The position numbers were made by a program, and so were the translations under genes. Below the pieces are notes generated by a model that worked only from the letters and a program-made list of their open reading frames with translations, was not told the origin of the DNA and did no database searches. A DNA stretch of 41,092 bases from Hydnum rufescens UP504. Its lineage: Eukaryota > Basidiomycota > Agaricomycetes > Cantharellales > Hydnaceae. Location: contig MU129026.1 in the NCBI GenBank assembly GCA_014904985.1, positions 15,964 through 57,055 of the forward strand. Reading direction: 5' to 3'. Numbering within the stretch: position 1 is the first letter of the stretch; every line of letters begins with the position of its first letter. Below are positions 22,752 to 32,391 of the stretch, one piece after another.

Positions 22752-22902
22752 TGTCAGGGCCATGCTGCGACGAGAGCACCAAACAAATATAAACACAGAT
22801 AACTCTGACTAAGTCCGGTGTAAGTCCAGCTAAGTCTGGGAGAATCCGGGCAAGAACGAGATAATGAGGATGAGATGGAGAGGCAGTCCAGCAGCCCGGA
22901 AG
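22752..22902 (-). mobile_element. Gypsy LTR, first part (split by a nested element)
   Basis: Starts TGTCAGGGCCATGC and continues at 31901 after the nested element. Together the two parts make an LTR of about 570 bp with TGTCA..TGACA ends. On the minus strand it is the 3' LTR of the Gypsy element whose integrase lies at 33374-34867. Its scrap homologue is at 9620-9692. Confidence 0.75.
22898..22902. repeat. target-site duplication GGAAG, left
   Basis: GGAAG immediately precedes the nested LTR element and is repeated exactly at 31896-31900, the 5-bp duplication usual for LTR retrotransposons. Confidence 0.92.
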
Positions 22903-23375
22903 TGTTAATTCGGTCATATCCGAATTAAGGAGTGGGGAGGAACCGAAGGATGGTGGAGGCTCCGGATCCAAGGGAATAGTCCAGTCCATGGGACTAAGGC
23001 TATTTTGTCTAGTCTGACTGACTAGAAGTTCCTGAAGGGCTGGGGGTTCTATACCCACAAGGGCAAAGTAAGATGGCTTAGTCATAGGATTGGGGTCGCA
23101 CAGTGTGTAGTGTGTAATCGACAAGTCCGTGACTCTGTGAGCCGGACAGTTGATGGTGGTAAAAAGAATGCATTATCTGGGCATTGCCATGACTCTTTCC
23201 ATACAGGAAGTATGACTAAGAAGGGCTATGTAAGAAGAGGGGCAATTCCCAGGGCAGCACCAAACTCCTCTATGAGGAGAAGCTTTCCACCAGTTTAGAT
23301 TTAGAAAGCTATAATAAATGTATTTAAAAGGATGGAGTTGCCCTATGGCCTAAGGGACTCATAATGCCACTAACA
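22903..23375 (-). repeat. 3' LTR of the nested element
   Basis: 473 bp with inverted tips TGTTA..TAACA. On the minus strand it contains a TTTAAATACATTTATTATAG TATA-like region, a CTCCTC-TAT-GAGGAG hairpin, and near its end an open frame (ATG then KPSYFALVGIEPPALQELL) that is uninterrupted to the LTR edge. Confidence 0.93.
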
Positions 23376-23390
23376 CAGCCCCCCAGTCCC
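23376..23390 (-). promoter_or_regulatory. polypurine tract of the nested element
   Basis: GGGACTGGGGGGCTG on the minus strand lies directly next to the 3' LTR. The same tract adjoins the related LTR at 35340. Confidence 0.7.
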
Positions 23391-25322
23391 TTCAGTCATG
23401 AAGGGGTAATTTCCATATTGATACAGCATTGCATTCATTGGTTGAGTGCAGGCCTCCTTCAGGGACCCAGCTTGTGGCATCTAGGCTGCCTTGAACCTTG
23501 TACACTCGATCCCGATGGGAATGACACAGCAGAGCATTTATGGTAATTGCTCATTTGAGGATGGAGTCTGACTCAGATGATGATCTTTTGCTATGGGCCT
23601 TCATAGGGGGAGTAGGAGGGCCAACCAACTGGTAGGGTAATGCTGTCACAGCACACTAGACATAGCATAGGGTTGCAACCTGGAACGGCAACTTCTTACA
23701 CACATGGAGGGTGTGATCATGTCGTTATCAGACCCCTTGACTCCTTGCAGCCACGAGTGCATAATGCATCCCAGCACTCCCAAGAGATGGCTTTGCGACA
23801 CTTGCTTGACTGTGACGGGGTCACCTTGGTATGGTTTCCGTTCGTTTGCTCCTCGTGATTCCTTAGGAGAGTTATCAAGGTCCCTAATGGAAGTCTGATT
23901 CCTTTGTTCGACATGAGAATTTACGGCCATAGGTAGGGGTCCAGATGTCGGGTGTATGTCGCGACTTGTTTCCTTCTGGATGACAATCCTTTCAGGGCAG
24001 TAGCGCGTGTGACAGGACAATGTTTGTGGGCTGGGTGCCGTTTCCTCTGTCTCAACAATCATTTGTCCATTTGTAACGTCATGCGGAGCCTTCCTGGTCT
24101 TGTGCAATCGTAGGCCGAAATGGATGTCCATAAGGTTTGGTATTGTGACGTGGACCTTTCTAAATGGCTGGGGTGGGCTACAGGCCTTTGAGGAACTTTG
24201 TAAGGTGAATTTCCCTCTACGTTGGTGTCTTGAAATGCTGCCAGGGGGTTCATTCATTTCGATCCTTGAGAGGCTAGGCCCGTGGGTGTAATCCGTGGGC
24301 GGAGTTATGACTCCAGACAGGGCTTGCTGGCGGCCCGGGGATTGCCCTAGGATGCTCCCACGTAACCATGAAAGCTCTACGTTATCGGTATTGGACCCTA
24401 GGTTGTTCTGCCGTGCTGTGCTGTAGCTCGACGAAGGTTTTCACAGTGGGTTCCGGGTCATAGTATCATCGGGTCCTTTGGGAATGATTCGGAAGTGACA
24501 TAGCGAGGTATTTGTCTGCACCTGTTGGTGAAGTTCTAACGACCTTAGACGTACGATCTGGCTTCCATCACAATCCTCGGCAGCTTCGGACCGCCTGGAC
24601 TTCCTCTCCTTGCGTGTTGGGGGCCTCGTGAAATCTGGACAACATTTGACAGAGTATAGCTGGGAGGTGCATGTCAGGATGTGGGATCCAACAAGGCACA
24701 AATGTATCCAGAGCCAGTTTCCTCGACAATTCTTGAACACTGGTATGACGCGAGGTCCGGAACCTGTCCCACGGGAACAGGCCTCCTCATCAGAATGGGT
24801 GCACAGCCTTGCTCCCCTTCGTCCATTGACAACAGTGTTGTAACGATGAATCCGCGACCCCAGGTGGGTTTTGTCGGAATGCCTCTTGAGTGTCCTTATC
24901 CACCTGTGAGTATCTGTGGACAAGGGTTCCCGCAGGGAGTCCCACAGCGTGCAATGGTGACAGTCCCTGGGTTCGGCTGAGACACTGTGTCGGACTACAG
25001 CAGAACTCATTTTTGGTCATTGAACTATTTCCCAATGGGTCAGTCCATTGGCTAAGTTCGTTTGGACTGATACCAGTTTCTTTGCGCTAGGTCCTGGTTC
25101 CAGTCTCCGGCCAAACTCGGACATGTGGACTGCTGCGGGCGCTAAAGGCGGAGCTTTTTTGATCCTGTGGTTTTGTCTAGGACCTGCTGTGTTTCGAACA
25201 CTTGTGTGATCTGGAATCTGGGGCTTACTCCAAACGTTACAAGGGGAGCCAGACCCCATATTCCGAATGGCTAACGGGTCTGGGGTCTGTAACATGCCCC
25301 ATGGGGTCGGGCTTGTTCACAG
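23391..25322 (-). other. 3' part of the nested element interior, broken frames
   Basis: The minus-strand frames at 23646-24257 (203 codons) and 24441-25010 (189 codons) have no recognised domain. The first contains KVHVTIPNLMDI, which resembles KRRITLPNLEDI in the next frame (near 26380), suggesting a duplicated module. Stops and frame changes separate the pieces. I cannot say whether it was ever protein-coding. Confidence 0.35.
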
Positions 25323-26777
25323 TCACAAATGTTTAATGTTAATTCCTTCCACTTGCGAATGACTACTGCTGGTGGCTCCATAGTCTTGGCATCGCGACAT
25401 TGAGGTTCCTTGAATCTTATGTTTGGGCAGTACGTAGACCTCGCCACTGATCACGTTAGCTACAACAGGCTTAGTGGGTATGACACTCGTGTCTGTTCTG
25501 TTGGCCGTGTTCCGTCCAATCGGCCCTGCTATGTGGCACCAAGAGTCCGGATTTCCATTTGATCGTGGGTCCAGGCGGATACTGACATGATACAGGATCA
25601 TAATGGGGATTCCCCTAGAGACGTGGGCTATTCCTGTTTCTGGAACTATGCCTATGCATGTCTCACCATGGCAGTGCATATGGGTACCGGTCCCATCTAC
25701 CAGATGGCACAAGCTTATGGGGCCACTTAAGTCCTTTAAACAGCGTTGTGTCTTTAGTTCATGTTTGGGCCAATTGATTGGGCCCGTTCCCTGGAACGAG
25801 TTGGGGCCTTGTTTGTCTTCATCATTTGCAAAGAGGGTTGAGATTAGGGAGCAGTCCTGCGGTAAGTGTTTGTTCTTTCCAGTCACGACATTCATGACCA
25901 TGAATGGATTGAGCCGTTGACAGGTTCTCTGGATATCGCGCGTCTCATCTGTCCATGCAATCTGGGACCTGGTGTTCGTCTCATTTGAATAGCCCCGTTT
26001 GTGGAGGTGATCATGCCGTGCAGTCACTTCTTGACGGCGGCGCCGTGATGAGTACTTGTCCCCCCCAACTGTGACGATAATCAGCTGGACTTTGCGTGAC
26101 TGTAAGGGTGCGGTATCAGGTAGAAGACCTTGCCGCAGTACTTTCTCGTAGCCAGACGAGGGTCGCCACAGTGAGTCCCGGATCCGAGGATTGTTGTATT
26201 CCTTCTTATTTTCCTCAGTGATGGGTATGCCAGCACTGCCTGGCGCGAGCTTGATAGTAGCCACTCTGTTGAGACAATCTTCAGTGGTGATGAGTACTTC
26301 GGAGACAAGGTTGGCCATGTCGTTTTCCCAAATCCAGGTCGCATCACGATAGGGGTCTGTATCGATGTCTTCAAGGTTGGGAAGTGTGATCCTTCTCTTC
26401 GACCTCATTTTGTAAAAACTGACACCGAGGTAGACATCCAAGAATCGTTGAAGGAGGATAGCCAAACCGGGGTGTCTCCTGATGGGATTAAAGTATACCC
26501 TTGTGACAGCATTCAGATACGTTTGTCTGGCTAGGGGTGAGTTCTGGACTACTATGCTTTGAGGACTCGTAGGGCTTGGGAACGGGAACCCGTTCCTTTT
26601 CTTTGCTAGCTCACTCTCGTATGTTTGGGATTCCTTAATGAGATCTGGGGCACCCTTCTTATCAGTCTTGGTGCCCCACACAGCAGCATGATCCTGTCTT
26701 AGATGTCGACGGATTGTTCTGGCTGTGAGAACTAGTGACACGAATATGTGGGTCCAGGAACCAGGATGGCAGTCCAT
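25323..26777 (-). CDS. 484-codon open frame in the nested element, function unknown
   Basis: This is the longest uninterrupted frame of the element, ATG at 26777 to TAA at 25323. The product would be basic and hydrophilic, with no signal peptide, no membrane segment and no RT, protease, integrase or zinc-knuckle motif that I can see. A central segment, RRITLPNLEDIDTDPY followed by a NLVSEV stretch, has partial echoes in other frames of the element (a NLISEI stretch near 28800). The length without a stop is notable at this base composition but does not prove selection. It could be a captured or fast-evolving element protein. Confidence 0.4.
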   Translation of the reverse strand: MDCHPGSWTHIFVSLVLTARTIRRHLRQDHAAVWGTKTDKKGAPDLIKESQTYESELAKKRNGFPFPSPTSPQSIVVQNSPLARQTYLNAVTRVYFNPIRRHPGLAILLQRFLDVYLGVSFYKMRSKRRITLPNLEDIDTDPYRDATWIWENDMANLVSEVLITTEDCLNRVATIKLAPGSAGIPITEENKKEYNNPRIRDSLWRPSSGYEKVLRQGLLPDTAPLQSRKVQLIIVTVGGDKYSSRRRRQEVTARHDHLHKRGYSNETNTRSQIAWTDETRDIQRTCQRLNPFMVMNVVTGKNKHLPQDCSLISTLFANDEDKQGPNSFQGTGPINWPKHELKTQRCLKDLSGPISLCHLVDGTGTHMHCHGETCIGIVPETGIAHVSRGIPIMILYHVSIRLDPRSNGNPDSWCHIAGPIGRNTANRTDTSVIPTKPVVANVISGEVYVLPKHKIQGTSMSRCQDYGATSSSHSQVEGINIKHL

Positions 26778-26948
26778 CCGTATCCGGTCGAGTACAGTTT
26801 GAAGTCAAACAGTGAGAGGCTCATCTCTTTCATGAATGGGAGGGTGTAGTGCTCCCAAACAAATAGCAAGCGTAGATCTTGACATGAAGTCATCTTTGCC
26901 CAGATGAGGAGGTATCATGTCATTACTAACCCCCAAGGATGTTCGCGT

Positions 26949-28139
26949 TCATTCAGGGACTTGAGCAGCTCCTTTCATGGCTTCAGCAGAATCGAATACA
27001 GCCTGCAAAAGTAGGATCGCATCAGTTATCGGTAATTCCGGCAGTTTCGACCTCTCTGGAATTTGGAACATGTTCAATGGACCTCGAGTGTTGCCGTAAG
27101 GTGGCCTAGTCTCAGTTGTCATGAGTGCCGACATATGGCTGGCGGCTTCACCACCTTGGTGCTCACGATCTTCTCTACACCGAGAGTCCTTGCCGTGAAG
27201 TGCAACCTGTTTCCGTGTCGATCTTACGCATGACTCAGACTTAGTTGTCGTAAGTTTTAGCCCTTTTTGAAAGTCCCAATGACATGGAATCCAGAGTCTG
27301 TGGCTAGGCGGGAAAACCGTAGTCACTCTTGGTAATAGTCCATAATTTTGTTCCTCTTCCGTGTTCGTAACGAAGCTAGAGTTCGGGGGGTTGTTTCGCG
27401 ACATGTGTTTGTTCCTCCTGGTTATGGCAGTGTTCACGGTTGCAATGGAGTGTCCGTGTCGTAAGGACCTCTTCATTTGTTTGGGTTTCGTGATCCTGGA
27501 CGGGCCGGACAACTCACTCAGTTTGGACTTTAGAGTACCCATCCTGAATACGACGGTAACGCCCACTCTACGAGTTGTAGGAGTCCCGGTGTCGACAGTT
27601 TCGTTGTCTTGATGTTTTGACACCGAGACGCCCAGCATAGTTTGAGTACTTGATAGGTTGACTACGAGGCGTGTTACGTTCTGTAAGGTCCATAGGCCCC
27701 AGTACTTGTAGGGGGTGTGCCTGGTCCTTATTGACCAATTTAGCCATAACAGAGTCCCTTGCCTGCGGCCTTTGGGGTTTGCCTTTCCTCCGAGTGCAGA
27801 CACATGGTTCGCTCCTAAACCGTGAGTGGACTTGGACGCGGGAGTTCTAGTATCTTTTGACAACACTGATGCAGAGTCATTGAAGCCACTTTGAACTGTT
27901 ACATTCTGGATGCCCACGCGATTCGAAATCTGGAGCGGATCGGGCTCAGGGTTTGGGACACCCATAGACATATTGCTAACGTTTGATCCATCAATTACCT
28001 TGGCTCCGACCAGTCCTGTTACGTTGTATGGAAGCTTAGTGGTTTTATTTGATCCTCGGCTTGTGTGTGGTCCCGTCGTCTTGACTTGTGTGAATCTGGC
28101 CCTGTTACCGTTAACCTCACTGCACCGGGACATCGGCAT
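26949..28139 (-). CDS. 396-codon open frame in the nested element, module A
   Basis: ATG at 28139 to stop at 26949. No family recognised. Two stretches match module B (28493-29620) in the same order: SKDTRTPASKSTHGLG with SKDIKTPASDPGQGLG, and TLQNVTRLVVNLSS with TLQNAKLLIVNLSP. The corresponding DNA also aligns (27810-27860 with 29140-29200), about 1.33 kb apart. A third motif, LPYNVTGL, matches LPYHVTSL near 30620. This implies diverged tandem duplications within the element. The sequence is Ser/Thr/Lys-rich and low in hydrophobic residues. Confidence 0.42.
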   Translation of the reverse strand: MPMSRCSEVNGNRARFTQVKTTGPHTSRGSNKTTKLPYNVTGLVGAKVIDGSNVSNMSMGVPNPEPDPLQISNRVGIQNVTVQSGFNDSASVLSKDTRTPASKSTHGLGANHVSALGGKANPKGRRQGTLLWLNWSIRTRHTPYKYWGLWTLQNVTRLVVNLSSTQTMLGVSVSKHQDNETVDTGTPTTRRVGVTVVFRMGTLKSKLSELSGPSRITKPKQMKRSLRHGHSIATVNTAITRRNKHMSRNNPPNSSFVTNTEEEQNYGLLPRVTTVFPPSHRLWIPCHWDFQKGLKLTTTKSESCVRSTRKQVALHGKDSRCREDREHQGGEAASHMSALMTTETRPPYGNTRGPLNMFQIPERSKLPELPITDAILLLQAVFDSAEAMKGAAQVPE

Positions 28140-28492
28140 CCAGGTACTCGGGCCCCATGATTCCTACAGGCAAATGGTACTGAGGACCAGGAGAGGGCTT
28201 GCGGATAAGACTTCATATCTGGACCCACAACTATGCCAGGACTACAGATCCACGTGTACCGGTAGACACACGTCCATGGATCTTGGAATTCATCATCAGT
28301 CTCATTATCCTTAATACCCTTTCCTGGCCTGTAGCTTCATTTGGACCTGATCTTATACACGCAGTAGGGACCCTTGGCCTTCGTACTATGAACGTCTGTA
28401 CATTCTGTGAACCACAGGCTGCACTCTGGGGACATCTCCATTCATAGGAATGGCGGCATTGCATCGTCGCTCCAGTTTGCTTGTGGGACTGA

Positions 28493-29620
28493 TCATGCAA
28501 CATCACCCCAATTCGGTTGTCGATAACAGTCTTGATGCGGTCTCCCGCAGTTAGACCCATTCAGTACATCCTCTTGCGTCCACGAAGGCTCAAAACCATT
28601 GGAATAGGGCCAAAGGTGGTCGTTTATGGATATGGTGTTGGCGTCCATCCTGTCGGTTCCGTCAACTCCGACCAGTACTGCTACGTGGCTCGGAGGTCTC
28701 TTAAGACTGAGCTGGAAGTTGACCCATGACACAGTCCCTGCGCTTTCGGAAGGAACAGTCCTTGACAGATCTGTGTTGACTTTGACGATCTCAGAAATAA
28801 GGTTCAGGACAGATTCCATGGATTTCCATGTAAGGTTCAAGTAAACTCGGGGGTCGAGAAGGCAGTACGCTAGGGTACGTCTGTTCCAATGGGGACGTCC
28901 TGCCATGTAGCTGTGCGGATTAGGTGATAAATTGACTATGAGCAGTTTCGCATTCTGGAGAGTCTGTAGGTCTAGACATCTGTAGGAGGCGCGTCCAGTT
29001 CTTAATGGCAGATCCAGCCATGTCGAAGTTTCCCGCCCGCACTCCACTGGGATTGCATCCTCATTGGAAATGGATGCATAGGTCATTCCGTTGAATGAGT
29101 TTTTCCTTACGAATGCCATTCCTTTCGTAGTAGGTGTCTGCCCTAGTCCTTGACCAGGATCGGATGCGGGAGTCTTGATATCCTTTGATGACAGTGGTGC
29201 AGATCTCCGAGCCTCGGGTTCTGGGGCTGTCATACTCCGTGGAACATGACAACATGAGATAGGTTCTCCAACAAGTCTAGAGTGGCTTTCTGAAACCGCT
29301 GGTTCAATGGACCTCATGCAGGGACCAGATGGGCCTTTCCTGGTACGTTTCAACGGTAGCAACTCAAAGTCTTGGGACATGTTCTGGTGATATTTCCAGG
29401 ATGTAACCATGACAAAGTTCATACTGTTCTTTGTTGCGAGGTCTGACTGTGGGCCCGCAACAAGCTTAGCTGTGGGAGATCCAGTACGGCTTCGTGGCTG
29501 AGCTAATGTCTTAAGGTCTTGGTCTGCAGACTCTATGTTGTGTACATCGTCTTTCCCAACATCAGCAGTTTCTCGATTTTGATAATCCCGTGCTAGGACC
29601 CCTTGAGACTTTCGGGTCAT
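28493..29620 (-). CDS. 375-codon open frame in the nested element, module B
   Basis: ATG at 29620 to stop at 28493, unrecognised. It shares colinear motifs with module A, with the DNA match strongest around GCGGGAGTCTTGATATCCTTTGA. A related stretch occurs at about 35975-36020 in the truncated second copy of the element (IRTPAPKPHQGIN). Conservation of these words between copies hints at former coding function. I see no catalytic motif. Confidence 0.42.
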   Translation of the reverse strand: MTRKSQGVLARDYQNRETADVGKDDVHNIESADQDLKTLAQPRSRTGSPTAKLVAGPQSDLATKNSMNFVMVTSWKYHQNMSQDFELLPLKRTRKGPSGPCMRSIEPAVSESHSRLVGEPISCCHVPRSMTAPEPEARRSAPLSSKDIKTPASDPGQGLGQTPTTKGMAFVRKNSFNGMTYASISNEDAIPVECGRETSTWLDLPLRTGRASYRCLDLQTLQNAKLLIVNLSPNPHSYMAGRPHWNRRTLAYCLLDPRVYLNLTWKSMESVLNLISEIVKVNTDLSRTVPSESAGTVSWVNFQLSLKRPPSHVAVLVGVDGTDRMDANTISINDHLWPYSNGFEPSWTQEDVLNGSNCGRPHQDCYRQPNWGDVA

Positions 29621-29998
29621 GTTCTCCCGGTCGTTGCGAACGAATGACTCAGGATTGCAAACCCTTGTACCTCAGTAATTTTTCGATTGCGGGCCCCGGA
29701 TCGTAACAAGGATCGGGTATGAACTCAGTAGCCAATTCACTAATAAGATTGACTCTCGTTGGCTTCATTGCATTGTACAGAAACACAGTGGTTTCATGTG
29801 ATCGGAGGCTTGCGTGAGGCCCCTTCGGGGAGGCGGCTGCGCGATGCCACTCTCAATGACCGACAGGCTACAATCTGCAGACAGACTTAGGGCTTCAGTC
29901 AAGGTCAGTAGTTCGGATCTCTTCAATGCATCGTCACGGAGGTCCTTTACAGGGAGGCCTGACCAATACAGAGACCATGTAACTTGACCATATTCGGC

Positions 29999-30466
29999 TC
30001 ATGGTGAGGTCCCAGATGTGGCTTCAAGCTCTGCCAGTCCTTTAGATATCGCATGTGGGAGCCAGTCCCTAAGGTATTTCGGGTTCTTGACCACGACGGG
30101 ACTCGAAAGGCGCCCTGTCATGGGCCCTAATGTTGGACCCCTAGTACCCTCATATGTAGGATCCTTGGCACTGTTTAATGACTGACATGATACCTTGAAG
30201 TTCAAATCCATAGGTGTTATGTCATGTTTACCATCCTCAGCCCCCGATTCGAGGTTGAAATTCCAGTTAGACCTTGCTACATCTTTCTTCCCTTTGGTTT
30301 CAGTAGGGTACCCAGCTCGGGTGGAAACTACGGAAGGCTTGAGTCTAACAGCCCGGTCATTGGAAGCTTCAACCTGTGGTGGCTGTGGATATCTGAATGA
30401 TTGAGAGTTGGGGGATCCGCTCCAAAGGAATAAATCTGTTTGTGGTCGTAGGTGCGTAGTAGCCAC
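29999..30466 (-). CDS. 155-codon open frame in the nested element, function unknown
   Basis: Open from ATG 30466 to stop 29999, hydrophilic, no recognised motif. It lies between the 5'-proximal frame and module B, with only 21 bases between it and the frame at 30488. The two may once have been one gene broken by a stop or shift. Confidence 0.3.
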   Translation of the reverse strand: MATTHLRPQTDLFLWSGSPNSQSFRYPQPPQVEASNDRAVRLKPSVVSTRAGYPTETKGKKDVARSNWNFNLESGAEDGKHDITPMDLNFKVSCQSLNSAKDPTYEGTRGPTLGPMTGRLSSPVVVKNPKYLRDWLPHAISKGLAELEATSGTSP

Positions 30467-30487
30467 CCTCTGGTCGAATTCCTGAAC

Positions 30488-31644
30488 TCATTCATCTTCC
30501 AGTCTCATAGCAGGTCTCGAACGCGATGAATAGGATTCAGTCCTTAACTGGCAACCTAGTCTTTTGCCAGTTTTGTAGAGATGTACGGATGGCTCAAAAG
30601 ATCTTTGTTTACGTCCGTCCAGACTCGTTACATGGTACGGAAGCCCCGTAGTTGTGTTTAGTTGTGGACCTTCAATCCAGTGGCACGCATAGTTCCTTTG
30701 AGCTGAGGCTGGTTCTTTTAGATGGAAGGCCAGTATATTCGAGGCATCCTGAAGGTGACATTTTGCCTGGGAGACCATAAGCTGGAGTCGATCCAAGGTG
30801 GGGAATCCAGTTATAAGATCGGACCTCTCGAGATTACACGGTCTGGGCCTGTAGTTATTACTAGTAGTGGCTCCATGAAACAAGGAGGTTCCCTGTATGG
30901 TTTCCTCTAGAATGAGTCTGCACTGCCAGATAGCATGTGCTAGCACTGGGTCCAACTGATAGCAAACAGACCCTGTATGAGAGTCATGTACAACCCAGTC
31001 GAGGAAATGAGTGGAGTTCGTGTCTAGGTCATGAAGTATCCAGTCAAGCCAGGTGCAAACAATCTTCACGGCCCGGGTTGGACTATATTTGTTGCCTCGT
31101 TCGAGTGAAGCACGGATAGTCTCACATAATCGAGATGTGGTGCTAGTAGGCTCAGGCCTCACGGACTCCACATATTTTTTTAGGGGAGTAGCCACCCTTC
31201 TTGAGGTATCCACCCTGCAAGGCAGGGGGTTAGGCAGCTGATTCCCATAAATGGATAAGGATGTTGGAGGTTGAGCCATCAAGGACTTGGAGGTGCTCTT
31301 GAAGATGTTCAAATCATGGATATCTGCATCCGGTGGAATGCAGGATGAGGAAGAGAGTGCCGAATATGAACCATGGGCCGTCCTGTAGGGACCTGCCAAT
31401 GGATTTCTTACACACTCCACCAGTGTTAATTCGGTCATATCCGAATTAAGGAGTGGGGAGGAACCGAAGGATGGTGGAGGCTCCAGATCCAAGGGAATAG
31501 TCCAGTCTGTGGGACTAAGGCTATTTGTCTAGTCTGACTGACTAGAAGTTCCTGAAGGGCTGGGGGTTCTATACCCACAAGGGCAAAGTAAGATGGCTTA
31601 GTCATAGGATTGGGGTCGCACAGTGTGTAGTGTGTAATCGACAA
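30488..31644 (-). CDS. 5'-proximal ORF starting inside the LTR
   Basis: An ATG at 31644, or the internal ATG opening MTKPSYFALVGIE, starts a frame within the 5' LTR that would cross the LTR edge at 31424 and continue to 30488. One missing T at about 31527 (TATTTG here, TATTTTG in the 3' LTR) shifts the frame. As it stands, a second ATG at 31492 gives a 334-codon product starting MDLEPPPSFGSSPLL. The interior part has a moderately hydrophobic, helix-rich middle (VKIVCTWLDWILHDLD) and no known domain. Position next to the 5' LTR suits a gag-like role, but that is only positional. The LTR-borne segment is also readable in the diverged copy at 34868. Confidence 0.5.
31409..31422 (-). promoter_or_regulatory. 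candidate primer-binding site of the nested element
   Basis: Just inside the 5' LTR the minus strand reads C then TGGTGGAGTGTGTA. A TGG start one base from the LTR fits pairing with a tRNA 3' CCA end. I cannot name the tRNA. The site lies inside the reading frame that crosses out of the LTR. Confidence 0.4.
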
Positions 31645-31895
31645 GTCCGTGACTCTGTGAGCCGGACAGTTGATGGTGGTAAAAAGAATGCATTATCCGG
31701 GCATTGCCATGACTCTTTCCATACAGGAAGTATGACTAAGAAGGGCTATGTAAGAAGAGGGGCAATTCCCGGGGCAGCACCAAACTCCTCTATGAGGAGA
31801 AGCTTTCCACCAGTTTAGATTTAGAAAGCTATAATAAATGTATTTAAAAGGATGGAGTTGCCCTATGGCCTAAGGGACTCATAATGCCACTAACA
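31424..31895 (-). repeat. 5' LTR of the nested element
   Basis: 472 bp, differing from 22903-23375 by only a few substitutions and one T deletion. TGTTA..TAACA ends; GGAAG follows at 31896. Confidence 0.93.
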
Positions 31896-31900
31896 GGAAG
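31896..31900. repeat. target-site duplication GGAAG, right
   Basis: Exact copy of 22898-22902. Confidence 0.92.
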
Positions 31901-32319
31901 GGACTAGGCGGAAATGAGCACAGCGGTCCTTAAGCTCACAGAGTCAACTGGAAAGTACTCGGACTGTAGTCCTGAGTAGAAGCAGAAATCCTGAGAGACC
32001 AAAGCTGAATCTCTGGATTTCGCCCTGGACTACTTATACATAGTTCCTATACTATGGGGGATTGATCACTTAATGGGAGGTGGTTACAGGGGGGCAGGCA
32101 CAAGAGGGGGAGCAGGCAGGGGACAGGAAAGTGGAGGGGACAGGGACAGGGCCAGGGGTAAGTGTGTGGGAACCAGAAGTAAAGGAAATGAGGAAATGAA
32201 GGGGAAATGAAATCAGAGACAGGGACAAATCGGAAACAGGCCGGAACCAAAACCGGAAACAAACAGGAACAAATCTGGAAACAAACCGGAATTAACCGGG
32301 AAATGGATGAACTCTGACA
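31901..32319 (-). mobile_element. Gypsy LTR, second part
   Basis: Continues the LTR begun at 22752 and ends ACTCTGACA, next to a polypurine tract at 32320. It contains a GGGACAGG/GGGGCAGG-rich stretch (32090-32160) and AAACCGGAA repeats (32225-32300). Confidence 0.72.
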
Positions 32320-32335
32320 TTACCCCCCTCTTAAG
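32320..32335 (-). promoter_or_regulatory. polypurine tract of the Gypsy element
   Basis: TTAAGAGGGGGGTAA on the minus strand lies directly before the LTR tip TGTCAGAG, the usual start site for plus-strand synthesis. It fixes the element on the minus strand. Confidence 0.8.
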
Positions 32336-32391
32336 CCTGATCGTCCCGAGCGGGCGAGAAGGATCGATCTGCAGAAACATCCGGAGTTCTT

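Larger units (their letters stand above)
22903..31895 (-). mobile_element. complete 8,993-bp LTR element without recognisable RT or integrase
   Basis: Nearly identical LTRs (22903-23375 and 31424-31895) flank an 8.05-kb interior, and GGAAG is duplicated exactly at both outer edges. On the minus strand the interior ends in a purine-rich tract (GGGACTGGGGGGCTG) directly before the LTR, which sets the orientation. I searched the interior frames by eye for the RT YxDD box, RNase H, DDE integrase, retropepsin DTG/DSG and CCHC knuckles and found none. It looks like a large non-autonomous LTR element (LARD-like). Unlike a pure non-coding LARD, it has a series of long minus-strand frames and internally repeated modules. 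LTR similarity (only a handful of differences in 472 bp) implies fairly recent insertion. Confidence 0.9.

Noticed and set aside
23646..24257. Zinc-finger protein suggested by scattered Cys and His in the 203-codon frame
   Set aside because: Cys/His spacing does not fit C2H2, CCHC or binuclear clusters.
24441..25010. Viral envelope or other infectious-virus gene in the nested element
   Set aside because: No signal peptide, membrane anchor or fusion-peptide-like segment is visible, so there is no support for an envelope gene.
31201..31260. tRNA- or snRNA-like gene in the nested element
   Set aside because: No A/B box pair with a cloverleaf fold could be drawn here or elsewhere in the window.
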